From contig NC_134528.1 in NCBI RefSeq assembly GCF_027942865.1, forward strand, positions 11,684,086 through 11,748,085: a stretch of DNA of 64,000 nt, in the 5' to 3' direction. Numbering within the stretch: position 1 is the first letter of the stretch; every line of letters starts with the position of its first letter. Below, piece by piece: positions 1 to 10,589 of this stretch. The position numbers were made by a program, and so were the translations under genes. The notes beneath the pieces are model-generated. The model was not told the DNA's origin. It saw only the letters and a program-made list of their open reading frames with translations, and searched no databases. This stretch comes from Odontesthes bonariensis (Eukaryota; Chordata; Actinopteri; Atheriniformes; Atherinopsidae).

Positions 1-87
1 GGTGTTAAGTACTTTGTTATGGTCAAGCGGCCCTACCACAGCTTCACTGTTCACCAGAAGGCGTCGGTTTATGGCCTTAAGTTATAA

Positions 88-1730
88 CACAGTTTTAAAA
101 AGTCACAGTTTCATAACCATTCAGCGGTTTTCTGTTCTTTTTTTTTTAAGGTTTGGTCAAAGACCAAAAGTGCTGAAGTAACTTAGGTTGTGTGCAGGAG
201 AGCAACACTCCCCTTCCTCCTCTAGTTGGACATAACAATAATCAATATTTCAGCAATTATTATCCAATTGTTATTCTTAGTGACAGTATTAATAGTCAAG
301 GTAATAGTAGTCAGTTACAATACATTGTTTGATCCATGTTTAATCCAGAAACTGTACATACATGCTTTTTTTTTTTATACGTTGTATAAAAATTAAATGG
401 ATTGTATTCAATGGAAAAATGTTGTTTTGTTCATTCAAACACATTTTAGAGCTGCACCTTTTACTGAAGATTATCAGAATCAGAATCTCCTAACGAGGGC
501 AGTAATGTGCCGCAACATGCAGCAAAAGGTGAGCAACGATAGGGAAGAAGAACATTGTTTTTTAAAAATGACCCTTCAAATGTCTTTGGTGAAATGAAAA
601 GCACTCGACATGGTTTGATAGACCCTCAGAATACACACTCGGAGCTGCGCTGATAATCACTGTAAAAGCTGCCGTTTCTTGTGTTTTGTGTATAAAAAAA
701 AAATAAATAAAAAGAGGACAAGTAGAGACTTGAGGACGACATACAAGCAGACAGCACTGCATTGTTCTCTTTGTTTACCATCTTTCACAGGTTTTTCTCA
801 CATAGAGATAAAGATTAGATAAACGGCAATCTGTAACAAATCATTTGTTAACCCTTTCTGGAAAATTGCTTGAATTTGTCTTTAAGTACTGGGTTTTTGT
901 TATTTCAGGACTACCAACTATCACTTTCACAGTTGAGTGCTTGAAAGGAAACATGGAGCTTTCTTTCTATTTAAAATGCCCTGAGACGAGTTTTCATTGT
1001 GAATTAGCCCTACGCAAACTAAAGTGAATTCAATTATTCCTCTGAAAATACATTTCTGGATTGATGGGCAAATTGACTCAGAAGGTGAAGTGGCTGTTGG
1101 TTTAATCCACATATCAAAGTGTGCTTGGGCAACGCACATAACCCCACATTGCCACTCATGTGCTCATCAGCGTGTGAATGTCTGTACAATGGAGAAAAAT
1201 GCACTGCATCTATGAATGTGTGTACGAGAATAAGACAACAAAAACACAGTTAAGCCCAATGATGAATACATACTTTTAGTCTGGCTAAAGTATGTACAGT
1301 ATGCGTTAGCTGCTCATTCTCTGGCTAGAGGCCAATGTACAACACTTGACAACATATTAACTGTCTTTTATAAAACACTTTCGAATAAGATAGGCCCCTG
1401 GCCTTCAACCAAACAAACAGTCACCTTGTCATTAGCTTGTAAAAGTCAATGTGGTCACAGTCACTTTTGGTAAGTGTACAGTGTCACATACATCACAAAA
1501 GTCAGTGGCAATGGAGAGGATTTATGACCGCGTGTGGCTGTTATTTGAGATAACCCATTCAGTAAGGTATAAATAACTTGTCTGCTGTGCACCCGCTGGT
1601 TCTTGGAGTACCCAAGACACCAAATATGAGATACATGGATGGTAAAAATCGAAGATGTGAACCGGTGAATGACTCAGTGGCGATTCTTGCTTTATCTTAA
1701 ATGGATTGGTGTAAAAGCCTGTGGAAAACA
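88..1730. other. Noncoding stretch, nothing recognised
   Basis: AT-rich sequence without a recognisable exon, RNA gene or transposon. If ppm1b continues beyond the left edge, this is part of its second intron. The remaining ppm1b exons, which would begin with a conserved GSRDNMS-type segment on the minus strand, were looked for here and not seen. Confidence 0.5.
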
Positions 1731-1735
1731 AGAGT

Positions 1736-2480
1736 TCAAAACAAGCCTTGAGCCACCCCTGATTTCTTATATACTGCCAGGGAACCTGGGAATAGGAGCT
1801 GCGATTTATTACAATGTGGGCAACGATAAATGGAAATACAGTAAATAAGGCAAAAACAGTATGTACAATTCAAACATTCTTGAAAGTCAATATTCATGGT
1901 CTGAGCACCTTTATTCTTCAACACAGCCTGAACCCTCTTAGACAATCGTTCTTGTCATTTCTTTAAGTAGTCTTCAGGAATAATTCTCAAGGCTTCTTGA
2001 AGGACATTTCAAAGCTCTTCTTTGGATGTGGGCTGCCTTTAGTTCCCTTCTCTGTCAGCATGATCCCACACTGCTTCAATAATGTTGAGATCCGGGCCCT
2101 GGAGAGGATTCATCCCTCCGTAAGACCAGTTGCCACTGATTTTCAGTCCACTTCTTGTGTCATTTGGCATAGCTCAGCCTTTTCTCCATGTTTCCCTTCC
2201 TGAAGCTGCTTGACAGCCACCCTTCCATGGAGACCTTTCTGATGAGGCTGATCACCTAAACAACTGAGGTTCCAGTGTTAGGTCTTTGTTGGATGTCTTC
2301 CTACGGCTTTGGGACGTCACTTTCAAATACTGTTCATCTGCGGTATATAGTTATAGTGTTTGTTTGTTGTTTTTTTTTTTTTTTTAGGCCTGACACTTCT
2401 TTTGCCCAGGTTCCTCAAAACACACTATCCTGGGATATGTCACGTTTTTAGCTAATAGCTCTTTGGAATCACTTTGTCGG
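1736..2480 (-). mobile_element. Degenerate Tc1/mariner transposase remnant
   Basis: Read on the minus strand, broken pieces of a Tc1-type transposase can be followed. Around 2100-2230 a segment reads like the 'KRLSYAK..HKKWT' and 'W..VL..DES' region. Near 2060-2100 comes the 'GPDLNIIEAVWDHADR' motif that carries the last catalytic acidic residue. Near 1905-1945 is the C-terminal 'KRVQAVLKNKGAQT' piece. The part between the DES and PDLN motifs, which should contain the second aspartate, is missing, so there is an internal deletion as well as frameshifts and stops. Terminal inverted repeats were not located, so the ends are approximate. A second, shorter relative lies at about 44390-44640. Confidence 0.75.
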
Positions 2481-2976
2481 TGCAAAAGTATGATTTCATC
2501 AAGTTTATCACTTTAATTAGATGCATATTGTTATGCTTGAATAATTCTTGGGTCAGTCAAGGGGCACGTGATACAAATCCATTTTACTTAAAGTCTGGCT
2601 CCTTTGATGCAGTATGCAATATAGAAAGAAATGAGGGATAGCTCAAGACTTTTCCACAGTACTCCAACGTACACATATAAATGTGTATACATATGTATAC
2701 TATAAACACACACTGACAGAGACACCCTTTGTTCTTGAAAAAAAATTCACCAATATTCCTAATTTTGATCGCTGAAATAAATTTATCTGAATGTGAAATG
2801 CATTTGACCACAAATGAGAACACTAAATCCTCAATTATTATATCAAAATTGCCAATAATACTCAAAAACACAATGACTCAATCAGATTTCAAAAGTGATT
2901 ATTACATTATGCATTCATTGAGATGGAATTAAAAACTAATTTAAACATTATTTACAGTACACTGCCCATTACAACA

Positions 2977-3957
2977 TCAGATTTCATAGCCTAAAACTCT
3001 AACCTGCAAAACACCAAATGTTACATATGAAATGTAATGGCTGAAAATAAAAAATTTAAACTGAAAGTAAAACACCCGTCTACATACGGTTAACGACATG
3101 TACATCAAATGTTGAAAGCGGCTTACCTTATGAAGACAGGTGTCCACCACTGCGTTACAGACCTTCTCCAGGTCGTCACAAACCAGCAGTCGTGAGCCGA
3201 CAAACTCACACAGCTCCTCGTTGGACATCACGTCCCAGATTCCATCACATGCCAGCACCACAAACTCGTCTCCTTCAGCGGCTCTTTCTAACACACACAC
3301 CTCGGGCTCAGGGCTCACCAGCTGCTCTGTGGGGCCCTTGCCATCCACACATTTATAATCGTAGTCCCCCAGGGCCCGGGACACAGCCAGGGAGCCGTTT
3401 ACCCTTTGGATCATGACTGAGCCTCCTGCATTCTGGATGCGCTCCTTTTCGCGTGGATTACAGGGCTTGTGGTCCTGGGTGGAGAAGCCCACCTTCCCGT
3501 CTCGACTCAGCACGGCCCGTGAGTCGCCGCAGTTAATGAAGTAGAGGTGAGTTGGGCTGAGCAACACGCACACAGCTGTTGATCCGCTGCGGTCCAGGCC
3601 CTGTCGCAGGTCAGAGAAGTTGCGCATGTACTCATCAATGTTCAGGAAGCCCGAGCGGATGCCGTCCTTCACGCCCTCCACAGAGCCTGGTCCTGAACCA
3701 AACTCAGCCCCTCCTGACAAGATGTGTTCCAGAAGGTGCCCAGAACAGTAGTTGGCCACCCGAGAGCCGGCATGGCCATCGTAGACAGCAAAGAAGGACC
3801 AGTCGGCGAGTCCATGGGGAAGGCCCACCACAGCTGTGTGGGCATCCTCCATTTCCACTCGCCAGCCCTGCATGGAGCTCAGGCCATAGCGTAGACCATT
3901 GCCCTCACCATGGGCACTATGTTTCTCAGTCTTCGGCTTGTCTAGGAATGCACCCAT
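2977..3957 (-). CDS. ppm1b: Protein phosphatase PPM1B, first coding exon (PP2C-beta), with intron read-through
   Basis: PP2C-family, Mg2+/Mn2+-dependent Ser/Thr phosphatase, known in mammals to dephosphorylate stress-kinase and NF-kB pathway proteins. The real exon is 3127-3957 coding (277 codons); the open frame to 2977 is intron. The start ATG is at 3957-3955 and gives the family N-terminus [13 protein letters not shown]. Metal-binding motifs visible are RVEMEDAH (E37, D38), VYDGHAG (D60, G61) and ACDGIWDV (D238). The donor AAG|GTAAGC is at 3126, just where mammalian PPM1A/B exons split before the GSRDN motif. An acceptor (CTTGTGCAG) precedes the exon at 3977. [12 protein letters not shown] and VANYC favour PPM1B over PPM1A. 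The last metal aspartate and the C-terminal helices lie outside the window. Confidence 0.95.
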   Translation of the reverse strand: MGAFLDKPKTEKHSAHGEGNGLRYGLSSMQGWRVEMEDAHTAVVGLPHGLADWSFFAVYDGHAGSRVANYCSGHLLEHILSGGAEFGSGPGSVEGVKDGIRSGFLNIDEYMRNFSDLRQGLDRSGSTAVCVLLSPTHLYFINCGDSRAVLSRDGKVGFSTQDHKPCNPREKERIQNAGGSVMIQRVNGSLAVSRALGDYDYKCVDGKGPTEQLVSPEPEVCVLERAAEGDEFVVLACDGIWDVMSNEELCEFVGSRLLVCDDLEKVCNAVVDTCLHKVSRFQHLMYMSLTVCRRVFYFQFKFFIFSHYISYVTFGVLQVRVLGYEI

Positions 3958-3976
3958 TGCTGCCTATAGCTGGAGA
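3127..3976 (-). CDS. ppm1b: ppm1b exon 2 with splice sites
   Basis: Exon boundaries from splice signals: acceptor CAG at 3979-3977 after a pyrimidine-rich tract, 19 nt of 5' untranslated sequence, the ATG at 3957-3955, and the donor GTAAGC at 3126-3121. The exon ends on a complete codon (phase 0). Having most of the catalytic domain in one large exon that also holds the start codon is typical of vertebrate PPM1A/PPM1B genes. Confidence 0.92.
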
Positions 3977-4361
3977 CTGCACAAGGGAAGAGGACAAAGA
4001 TAAAGACTCAACTTTACATCATCACCAGCAAAGACAAAAATCAGCCTCATACAGAGTCAGACAATTTGATCATTACGTATCGCTGTACCATAAATCTACA
4101 GTAGAAAGAGTTAGAAACAGAGCTAGGCCGATAAAGTTGTTAAGTGGCGAAATCTGCTAATATCTACTTATGCCATGAATGTTGACGACAAAGTAACAAC
4201 AATCTGAAGCATGGAATACTAATTACTGTTTGGAGATTTAAGGCATATTTGAAAATACAGTAACAATTACATTGCAGGACACCATCAAGATGACGGTCAA
4301 CTGCATAGTTTGAGTACAAATAAACTTGGTAATGTACAGGGTTTTTGAATATGATAAAACC

Positions 4362-4583
4362 GACATAATTCGGGGCGCTGTAGAGCTCAACTGGTTAAGT
4401 TGGCGCCCCGTGTACAGAGGCTGTAGTTCCTTGATGCAGCTAGCCCAGGTTGGAGTCTCGGCCTGAGGCATTTTAATGCATGTCCACCCCACTCTCTCTG
4501 CCCCTTTTTCTGTACACCTACTTTCTACTATGGCCACTCGTGCCCATAAATCCTTTAAAATAAATAAATAAGTGACATAGTTC
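4362..4583 (+). mobile_element. tRNA-derived SINE with target-site duplication
   Basis: The body (4372-4573) starts with a tRNA-like head GGGGCGCTGTAGAGCTCAAC, a degenerate B box near 4451 and a conserved middle block with CCACTCTCTCTGCCCC, and ends in an AT-rich (AAAT)n tail. This is the layout of a common teleost tRNA-SINE family. It is flanked by a 10-bp direct repeat with one mismatch (4362-4371 and 4574-4583), as expected from LINE-mediated insertion. It lies between the ppm1b start-codon exon and the upstream 5' exon candidate. Confidence 0.8.
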
Positions 4584-5042
4584 AAAATTAGGTTGAAATA
4601 TAGGCATCTGGAGGATGTCGTTTACATTTTTTAATGAATCTAAACACACTAGCATTACACTTTACAAAGTGCGTTGACACAGTTACGGCACAACTCACAG
4701 AGTCCACTGAGCCCTAATTTTTTGGCTCCACTTCTGTCACGTCTACCTATGAGGTTGATCGGTGCCGTCTTGGCACATAAATAAACACAGAGATCCCATT
4801 TATAATGATAGACATAACTAAATATTTAAAAGTGTGGTTCTGTTACATGAAGAGTTGCTGTTGACAATGTTCTGTATCCACACAGACAGCGGAAAGCACA
4901 CGCAATCTATCTGTGGATACTTCTATAAAGTCCATCAGGAACTTTGGTGAAGGAAATTCTCCTGCAGTGATCTTGGGTGGGTCAACAGTCAGCACTGTCT
5001 CATTATTATCATGAAAGTGTTCTTCATTTAGGCTCTGTGAGA

Positions 5043-5278
5043 CTCTAAATCAGGGGTGTCCACATCCGATCCTCGAGGGCCGCTGTCCTGCAGGTTTTAG
5101 ATGTTTCCTTGCTTCAACACACCTGATTCAGATCAATGCATCATTAGCAGGCTTGTGCAGAACATAATCTTTTGAAGAGATCCATTTCATCTGAATCAGG
5201 TGTGTTGAAGCAGAGAAAATCTAAAACCTGCAGGACAGCGGCCCTCAAGGACCGACTTTGGACATCCCTGCTGTAAAT
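5043..5278. mobile_element. hAT-type palindromic MITE (220 bp)
   Basis: The element body is 5051-5270. It starts CAGGGGTGTCC and ends with the near-complement GGACATCCCTG. The arms are long imperfect inverted repeats with the shared core CCTGCAGGTTTTAGAT, followed by CAACACACCTGATTCAGAT. It is flanked by 8-bp direct repeats ctctaaat/ctgtaaat (5043-5050 and 5271-5278, one mismatch), the duplication length of hAT transposons. There is no coding capacity. Such elements are abundant in teleosts. Confidence 0.85.
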
Positions 5279-7700
5279 AGTCTAATTTACGGTCAAGTAT
5301 TGTTGACCTAGTTTGTATTGTCCCTTTTAAAGAGAGTCTTTCAGACATTAAACACTCTGTAATGTTCCTCAGGGCGTCAGTCAAATATACTCTTGATAGT
5401 GATGGAGAAAACCACAGTTGGTGTGAGATATTTGCCATTCTCAGAAGACTAGACAGCAGAATTTACTGTATAATACCTGCATACTTAAAGAGAAAGAGTT
5501 TACTTATAACATATCTCATTGCCATCACAATTGACGTTCACCATAAACGTGATGTGAAACGTACAGCTAAACGGGATCGGCCGAAAATGTCACCTTTACA
5601 TGCGTTTTTCGGCTTGTTTATCAGGACTAAATTACAACATATTTATGACACACACAGTAAAGAGCAGAGCCTGAACTGAATTTTTTTTTTGCAAACTAGC
5701 AAACAAAGTTATGCAAGTCTGCAACAAACCCTAACAATGTGTTAATCCATCAAAAATGAACGGGGAAGATAACTGTCAGATTCCTCCGAGAAAGAAGGCG
5801 GCAGATTAAAGCCAGAAAGGATTGGAGATGGGAAACATGTTCCAGACAGATTAAATACTTTCTCTGGTGGGTGTGTGTTGTGCAAATGCACACACACTTG
5901 TGGGCAATTTTAGAGAGCAGGAGAGAAAAGGGAAGTCAACATAGTGGTTCTAATTTAATTTAACCATTGCTGGCAGTTGCTTTGTCATGCATTTGATTAC
6001 TCCATTGAGATGCATTTCTGAGCTTCAGAACGTCCATTAAACCCAAATTATTCCACAATTAATTTAAATTGGCGGTATGTTATTGGCATCATTTGAAACA
6101 TCATAGGGCGGAGCAGTGTCCCAGACTAAAGTAAAGACTTCATGCTTACAAGGTACATAGAAATAGAAATGCCCTCCGAATGTAACCTATTTAACGTTCA
6201 GATCTCATACATATCATTTAATATAGCAAAATAAATTCAACTGGTTTAAAAGGGACCATCTGAGTGGCCCTTCTGCAGGTGTATTACCTGCATATGTGGT
6301 AGCTGACTCTTTCTGGCTGTCACATTAAACATGTGGCCTATATCATAGCTTCACAGCAGCCCTGAAGTTTGAGTCCAGAGACAACGGAGAGAAATTGAAA
6401 TGTCAATATTTCTAATCATAAACAAACCAGTATTTGTCATTTTTCCACAAACTCACATGATGACTTCAGCAGCACAGCCCTAAAATAGATGTTACAAATG
6501 TGGTCAGTTACAGGGTTTGTGATTGTATTGGCATGGGCACTAGGAGAGGACTGCAGGAAGGCAATATGATACTACATGAAAATAATATCTGTTCAGGATT
6601 TACATAAACAAATCACTACATTAACATAAACAACAAGCTTTTGTGGCCTATCATAATGCAGAATGTGATATTTTAAGTTCTGTTCACAAATAAGAAAGTG
6701 AAACAAAACTGATTCATGTTGCCAGATCTATCTATATGCCTGGATCTGTAGAGCTCTGTTCATCAAAGTTTTGATGCCAACAGGTTAGTAGACAGCTTCC
6801 TACTGCATGTGCAGCGCGACTTTAATCACTCTTTGGCTGACGAGGAACAACAGAGTTGAGGATTAAACTGTAGCTGCAAAGCTTCCTCAAATAAACAGAG
6901 TCCATCTGAGCTTGGAAACAAGGTAACAAATACCATTAGTTAACTTACTGGCAGCATCAACAAAAGTAACAACAAAAAGTAAATCAAACTCTGACCTTGT
7001 GGCCACAGCAGTGACTAAAATCCTCCCCTGCCAAGAGCTCAGAGTGAATGAAATCAGACTTTGGTTAGTTCTTGGTTTTTCTGAAAAAACTTAACCACGA
7101 TCAAAGGTTAAATTTACAATACTCTGCTGTCAGGGAGGCAGATGGCATCTGTGGTTTGCTATCAGTAAGGTGTGCTGGTTCAGGCAAAGGCCAGACAATA
7201 TAAGACAAATCCAGTTTGATTAACACACTCAGGACCCTGAAGGGTTATCAGGGGCCAAAACAGTGACTGCAAAAAAGTCTGTAATATTATCAGGAGGGAT
7301 TTCATTGCCCTGGTGTTTGGTTACAACAATTATTGAGGTAGTGTAAAAAAATACAGAATTTACTTTACAAAATAACCAACAAGGAATGTGCACTTGTACA
7401 TATTTTGTCAATTCAGAGTCTTTCTCTACAACACTGTTGTAGTCCATAAGCAATCTGAACCCGACTTAACTTTTTGCTTGACAATCCTGAACTGCAGGCA
7501 CCCTGGCTATGTAAACCGACTGGTCCAAAAATAGAAAAATTTATAAATAAAATGCAAATTACATGCAAAACCTCTAAAGTGGACTTTTTTTGCAGTATGT
7601 ATTGTAATCATTGGCCAGGTTTCACAAATAATGCGAACAGAAGCTAAATCTCTAGAACCCGACAAGTCATTTTCGTCCATCATTTTCACATCCTAAACCG
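5279..7700. other. ppm1b intron, nothing recognised
   Basis: AT-rich sequence with only short chance open frames. No splice-flanked exon, RNA gene or classifiable transposon was seen. Together with the flanking stretches it forms part of the first intron of ppm1b if the 5' exon near 16 kb is correct. Confidence 0.5.
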
Positions 7701-7844
7701 GCGGGGTAAAAAATAAAGCCAATGTGAATATGTCTTCAGCTGAGAAGCTGTTTTTTTAACTTGAAAATTATTCAAGTGAGACACATTCGCCTCTTCGTTC
7801 TCTACAAGAGTTGACCGGCGTCCTGCAGACACACGACCGTCAAG

Positions 7845-8054
7845 ATGAACAAGCTGTCCATCGGGTTCCTTGCAGTTTTTCCTTCTTCTGGCTCTCCAGT
7901 TCACATCACAGGTGGCCAGTGCGGAGTCCAGTACCCAAACCAACAGCAGCACGAATGCGACCAACAGCGCCTGATTCGGGAGTGCCGCCACCCTCACCTT
8001 GATGATCCGCCAGGCTTTGGCAGGAGTGCACACACATTCACAGAACCTGACTAG
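7845..8054 (+). pseudogene. Frameshifted intronless copy of a small CD24-like GPI-anchored protein
   Basis: From the ATG at 7845 the frame begins MNKLSIGFLAVF, a signal-peptide start. After a run of five T (7876-7880) the meaningful reading moves by one base: a hydrophobic stretch with a likely cleavage site (QVASA), then a short Ser/Thr/Asn-rich segment with sequons such as NSS and NAT. A TGA follows, and then a small hydrophobic tail (SAATLTLMI) like a GPI-anchor signal. This matches the layout of CD24/CD52-like mini-mucins. One extra base and one nonsense codon break it. There is no intron, and it sits inside a ppm1b intron on the opposite strand, so a retrocopy is the simplest reading. 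The family assignment is tentative. Confidence 0.42.
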
Positions 8055-8108
8055 TGGTTTTCCTTCTATGTAGCTTATTGTTAGCTTTGACGTTATATCC
8101 TCATATGT

Positions 8109-8153
8109 GAGTCGCTTTGGATAAAAAAAGTCTGCCAAATGCATAAACGTAAG
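8109..8153 (+). repeat. Conserved teleost SINE/LINE tail fragment
   Basis: Contains the widely repeated words GTCGCTTTGGATAAAA and TCTGCCAAATG, which form the tail shared by several teleost SINEs and their partner LINEs. Only the tail is recognisable; no head was found. Confidence 0.6.
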
Positions 8154-9032
8154 TCGGTTCAGGATATCAATAGCAATACTCTGCCTTAGTGATTAATTCA
8201 TCTTTTCATTTATTGAGACTGTTTTTTTCTTTAAAACAACAGAGACACACTGTAAATAGGTAAATGTTGTCAACCGGTTTAACTTGGCATTGCCATTAAA
8301 AAAAAATAAAAAATCATCCAAACTAATGAAGGATACCTCAATTTAAAAAAATAAAGAAATAAAACGCAAAGTATGCAACCAGTTTATATGATCAAATAGT
8401 GGCAATTCTTAATGGTTATGAGAGTAGAGTTTATAACAAATTAATTAACTTACTTAAAAGTTTGATGGAATCATGTTTTAAAAACATCCAAATTGACTTC
8501 AATTATCAAAATAATAAATGTGCATATGTAATCATTTTAATGAGGATTTCAGCAGAATTCCCACTTCCTATATTCCAAAGTGGTCCAATACAATTTTGCC
8601 ATGTGGTTGAAATTTTTGACCCGTCTGTATTTTCTCGGCTTACTGATCAATTTTGACCACAAACACCATAAGATGGTGCATTGATCGCATTGATTTCCAG
8701 ATCCCGTGGGTAATGTAGCACTCATGAGACCTGGAAATCGATGCAAAGCAATTCAAATTGAAAGCACCATAACAAGATACATATCATCCACTTGACATTA
8801 CTTCTCACATGAGCTCACAAGTGGCATGACAGGCATGTGCCCAAAAAAGGCCGTTACATGCAAGGAGTGACTACAGTGTGTGTTTGTGTCTGCTCTGCGC
8901 ATGTGTGCAGTGTCATACTCTATGTACCAGAGAAAGAGATGCTCTATAAATACTCCCGGCCGGTTTAGATTTCATGACCAGGGTGAAGCAGCGAGCCAGG
9001 CCATTCACATTTCTGCTGCTTTATTGCTGCAT

Positions 9033-10589
9033 GATTGAACTAGGGCTGGGCGATATGGGAAAAAAAGTATATCACGATATGGATTGCTTTATATCCCGAT
9101 AGCGATACATATCACGATATGCCACAACATAGGTTGCATTAGACTTTTTCATAGTCCGTTATTTTAACGGACAGGGTCGAAAAAAATCCGCCATCGCCTA
9201 TTTTAACCAGTCATCTCGTTTTCCAATGTGGGAGTCGCAACCCCGAACCGGGAACAACACAGCGCAACTCTGGGCCATAAGAGTGAACAAACAGCTTTGT
9301 GAATACATGCTCTTTTACTCGACATTCACTGCTCGACATTCACAACTTTGAGGATGGAGTCCATTTTGCTGCGTCTGCTGTGTCTCGTTGCATTGCTTTA
9401 ACAAAAACTGCAGATCTCTCTCTCTCTCACACACTGACGTGCGTCTGCTCAGTGTTCAGCGCTTTGGTCACCACAAGCACTTAAAAAAAAAAAAAAAAAA
9501 AAAAAGACGCGTGTAGAGATTTATCCAACAGATCAGGCTTTACCCTACTGTTTTTCGCGATGACAGTCAGGAAAGGTTGCGCTGTCAGTACAACTAACAG
9601 AGGAAACAGTAGTTCTTGGTACTCTAAAAGCCGGTCTGCAAATAGCCATAGCACTAGAACCTCCCTGGTAGTTCTACTCTGCACGGCTACTAGAAGGCTA
9701 GGCTAGCTTCAGTCCATCGGCCACGACTCACAACCAGCACATGTGTGCTAAAATACCCGCGACAGTGAACAACTTGATTTGTTATCAGTACCAAAGCAGT
9801 GTAGAATCATTGAACATCATGCACTCGGCGGTGCTATTATTAAGTAAACATGACTGACTTACCGGTACCCTTCCTTCAAACTTCCAAAAGTCTGTGAGCC
9901 TCTCTATATCCGTTCATCAATAGCCTATCCAATATGTTGTCAATTCGATCTGTTTATGGTCCTTGGTTATGTCAAACCTCGTCAGAGTGAGTGCTCCCTT
10001 TTTGGAAACCGCATAGGTGTGAGCGCTCTGTTCTTTAATATATAGCTATGTCTGTGGTGCTGCGACGTGCAGTTGAGCAAAGAGGAGCAAAGCAGACAGC
10101 TAAAACATATTGTTGACGTGTTTCCGACGCTTTTGCCTTGGAGAATATTTATCTTGTAAGTACTGCTATGGAGACTTAATTTGTTATGGTGGCGAAATGT
10201 ATTCTGCTAGTTTTCAGTAGATGCTAACTGTTTCATTTTCATTGATCTCGGTTGCTAATCGAAACTTAGTTATACAACGCTTTGCTTGTATAGTGTTTAA
10301 CAGTTGTGTTTCTGTCTGTAATTATTTTCAGTTTACAAAAAACAAATGAGAAAGAAGACAAGAGGACTTCATTAAAATACAGGAAAAGTCAAGCCTTGTG
10401 GTTTATTGAAGGACTTTTAATTGTTAGCTGGCTGTCTAGCTGTGCACAAGCATATGCACTGCGAGGAGAGCACAATGATGAAAAACAAAGTTTATCACGA
10501 TAGAAAAAATAGAGGAGAAAGGTCACGATAGACATGTTTCTATCGTCCTCACGATATATATCGTCATATCGCCCAGCTCTAGATTGAAC
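9033..10589. mobile_element. Non-autonomous hAT transposon with perfect 8-bp target duplication
   Basis: The element body is 9041-10581 (1541 bp). The terminal inverted repeats read TAGGGCTGGGCGATAT on the left and its complement with one mismatch on the right. Subterminal regions are rich in ATATCACGATAT words, typical of a well-known teleost hAT group. The direct repeat gattgaac is perfect on both sides (9033-9040, 10582-10589). No transposase is encoded. The interior holds an A-run (about 9483-9504) and what looks like an intron: donor GTAAGT at 10156 and acceptor TTATTTTCAG ending at 10331, followed by a short frame. This suggests a deletion derivative that kept the promoter and first intron of an autonomous copy. 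Confidence 0.85.

Noticed and set aside
3579..4160. 193-codon plus-strand frame over the ppm1b exon
   Set aside because: Antisense shadow of the conserved ppm1b coding exon; no family features of its own.
8687..8744. Imperfect inverted repeat (14-bp arms, 30-bp spacer)
   Set aside because: One mismatch and a long spacer; no target duplication or other sign of a transposon or RNA gene.
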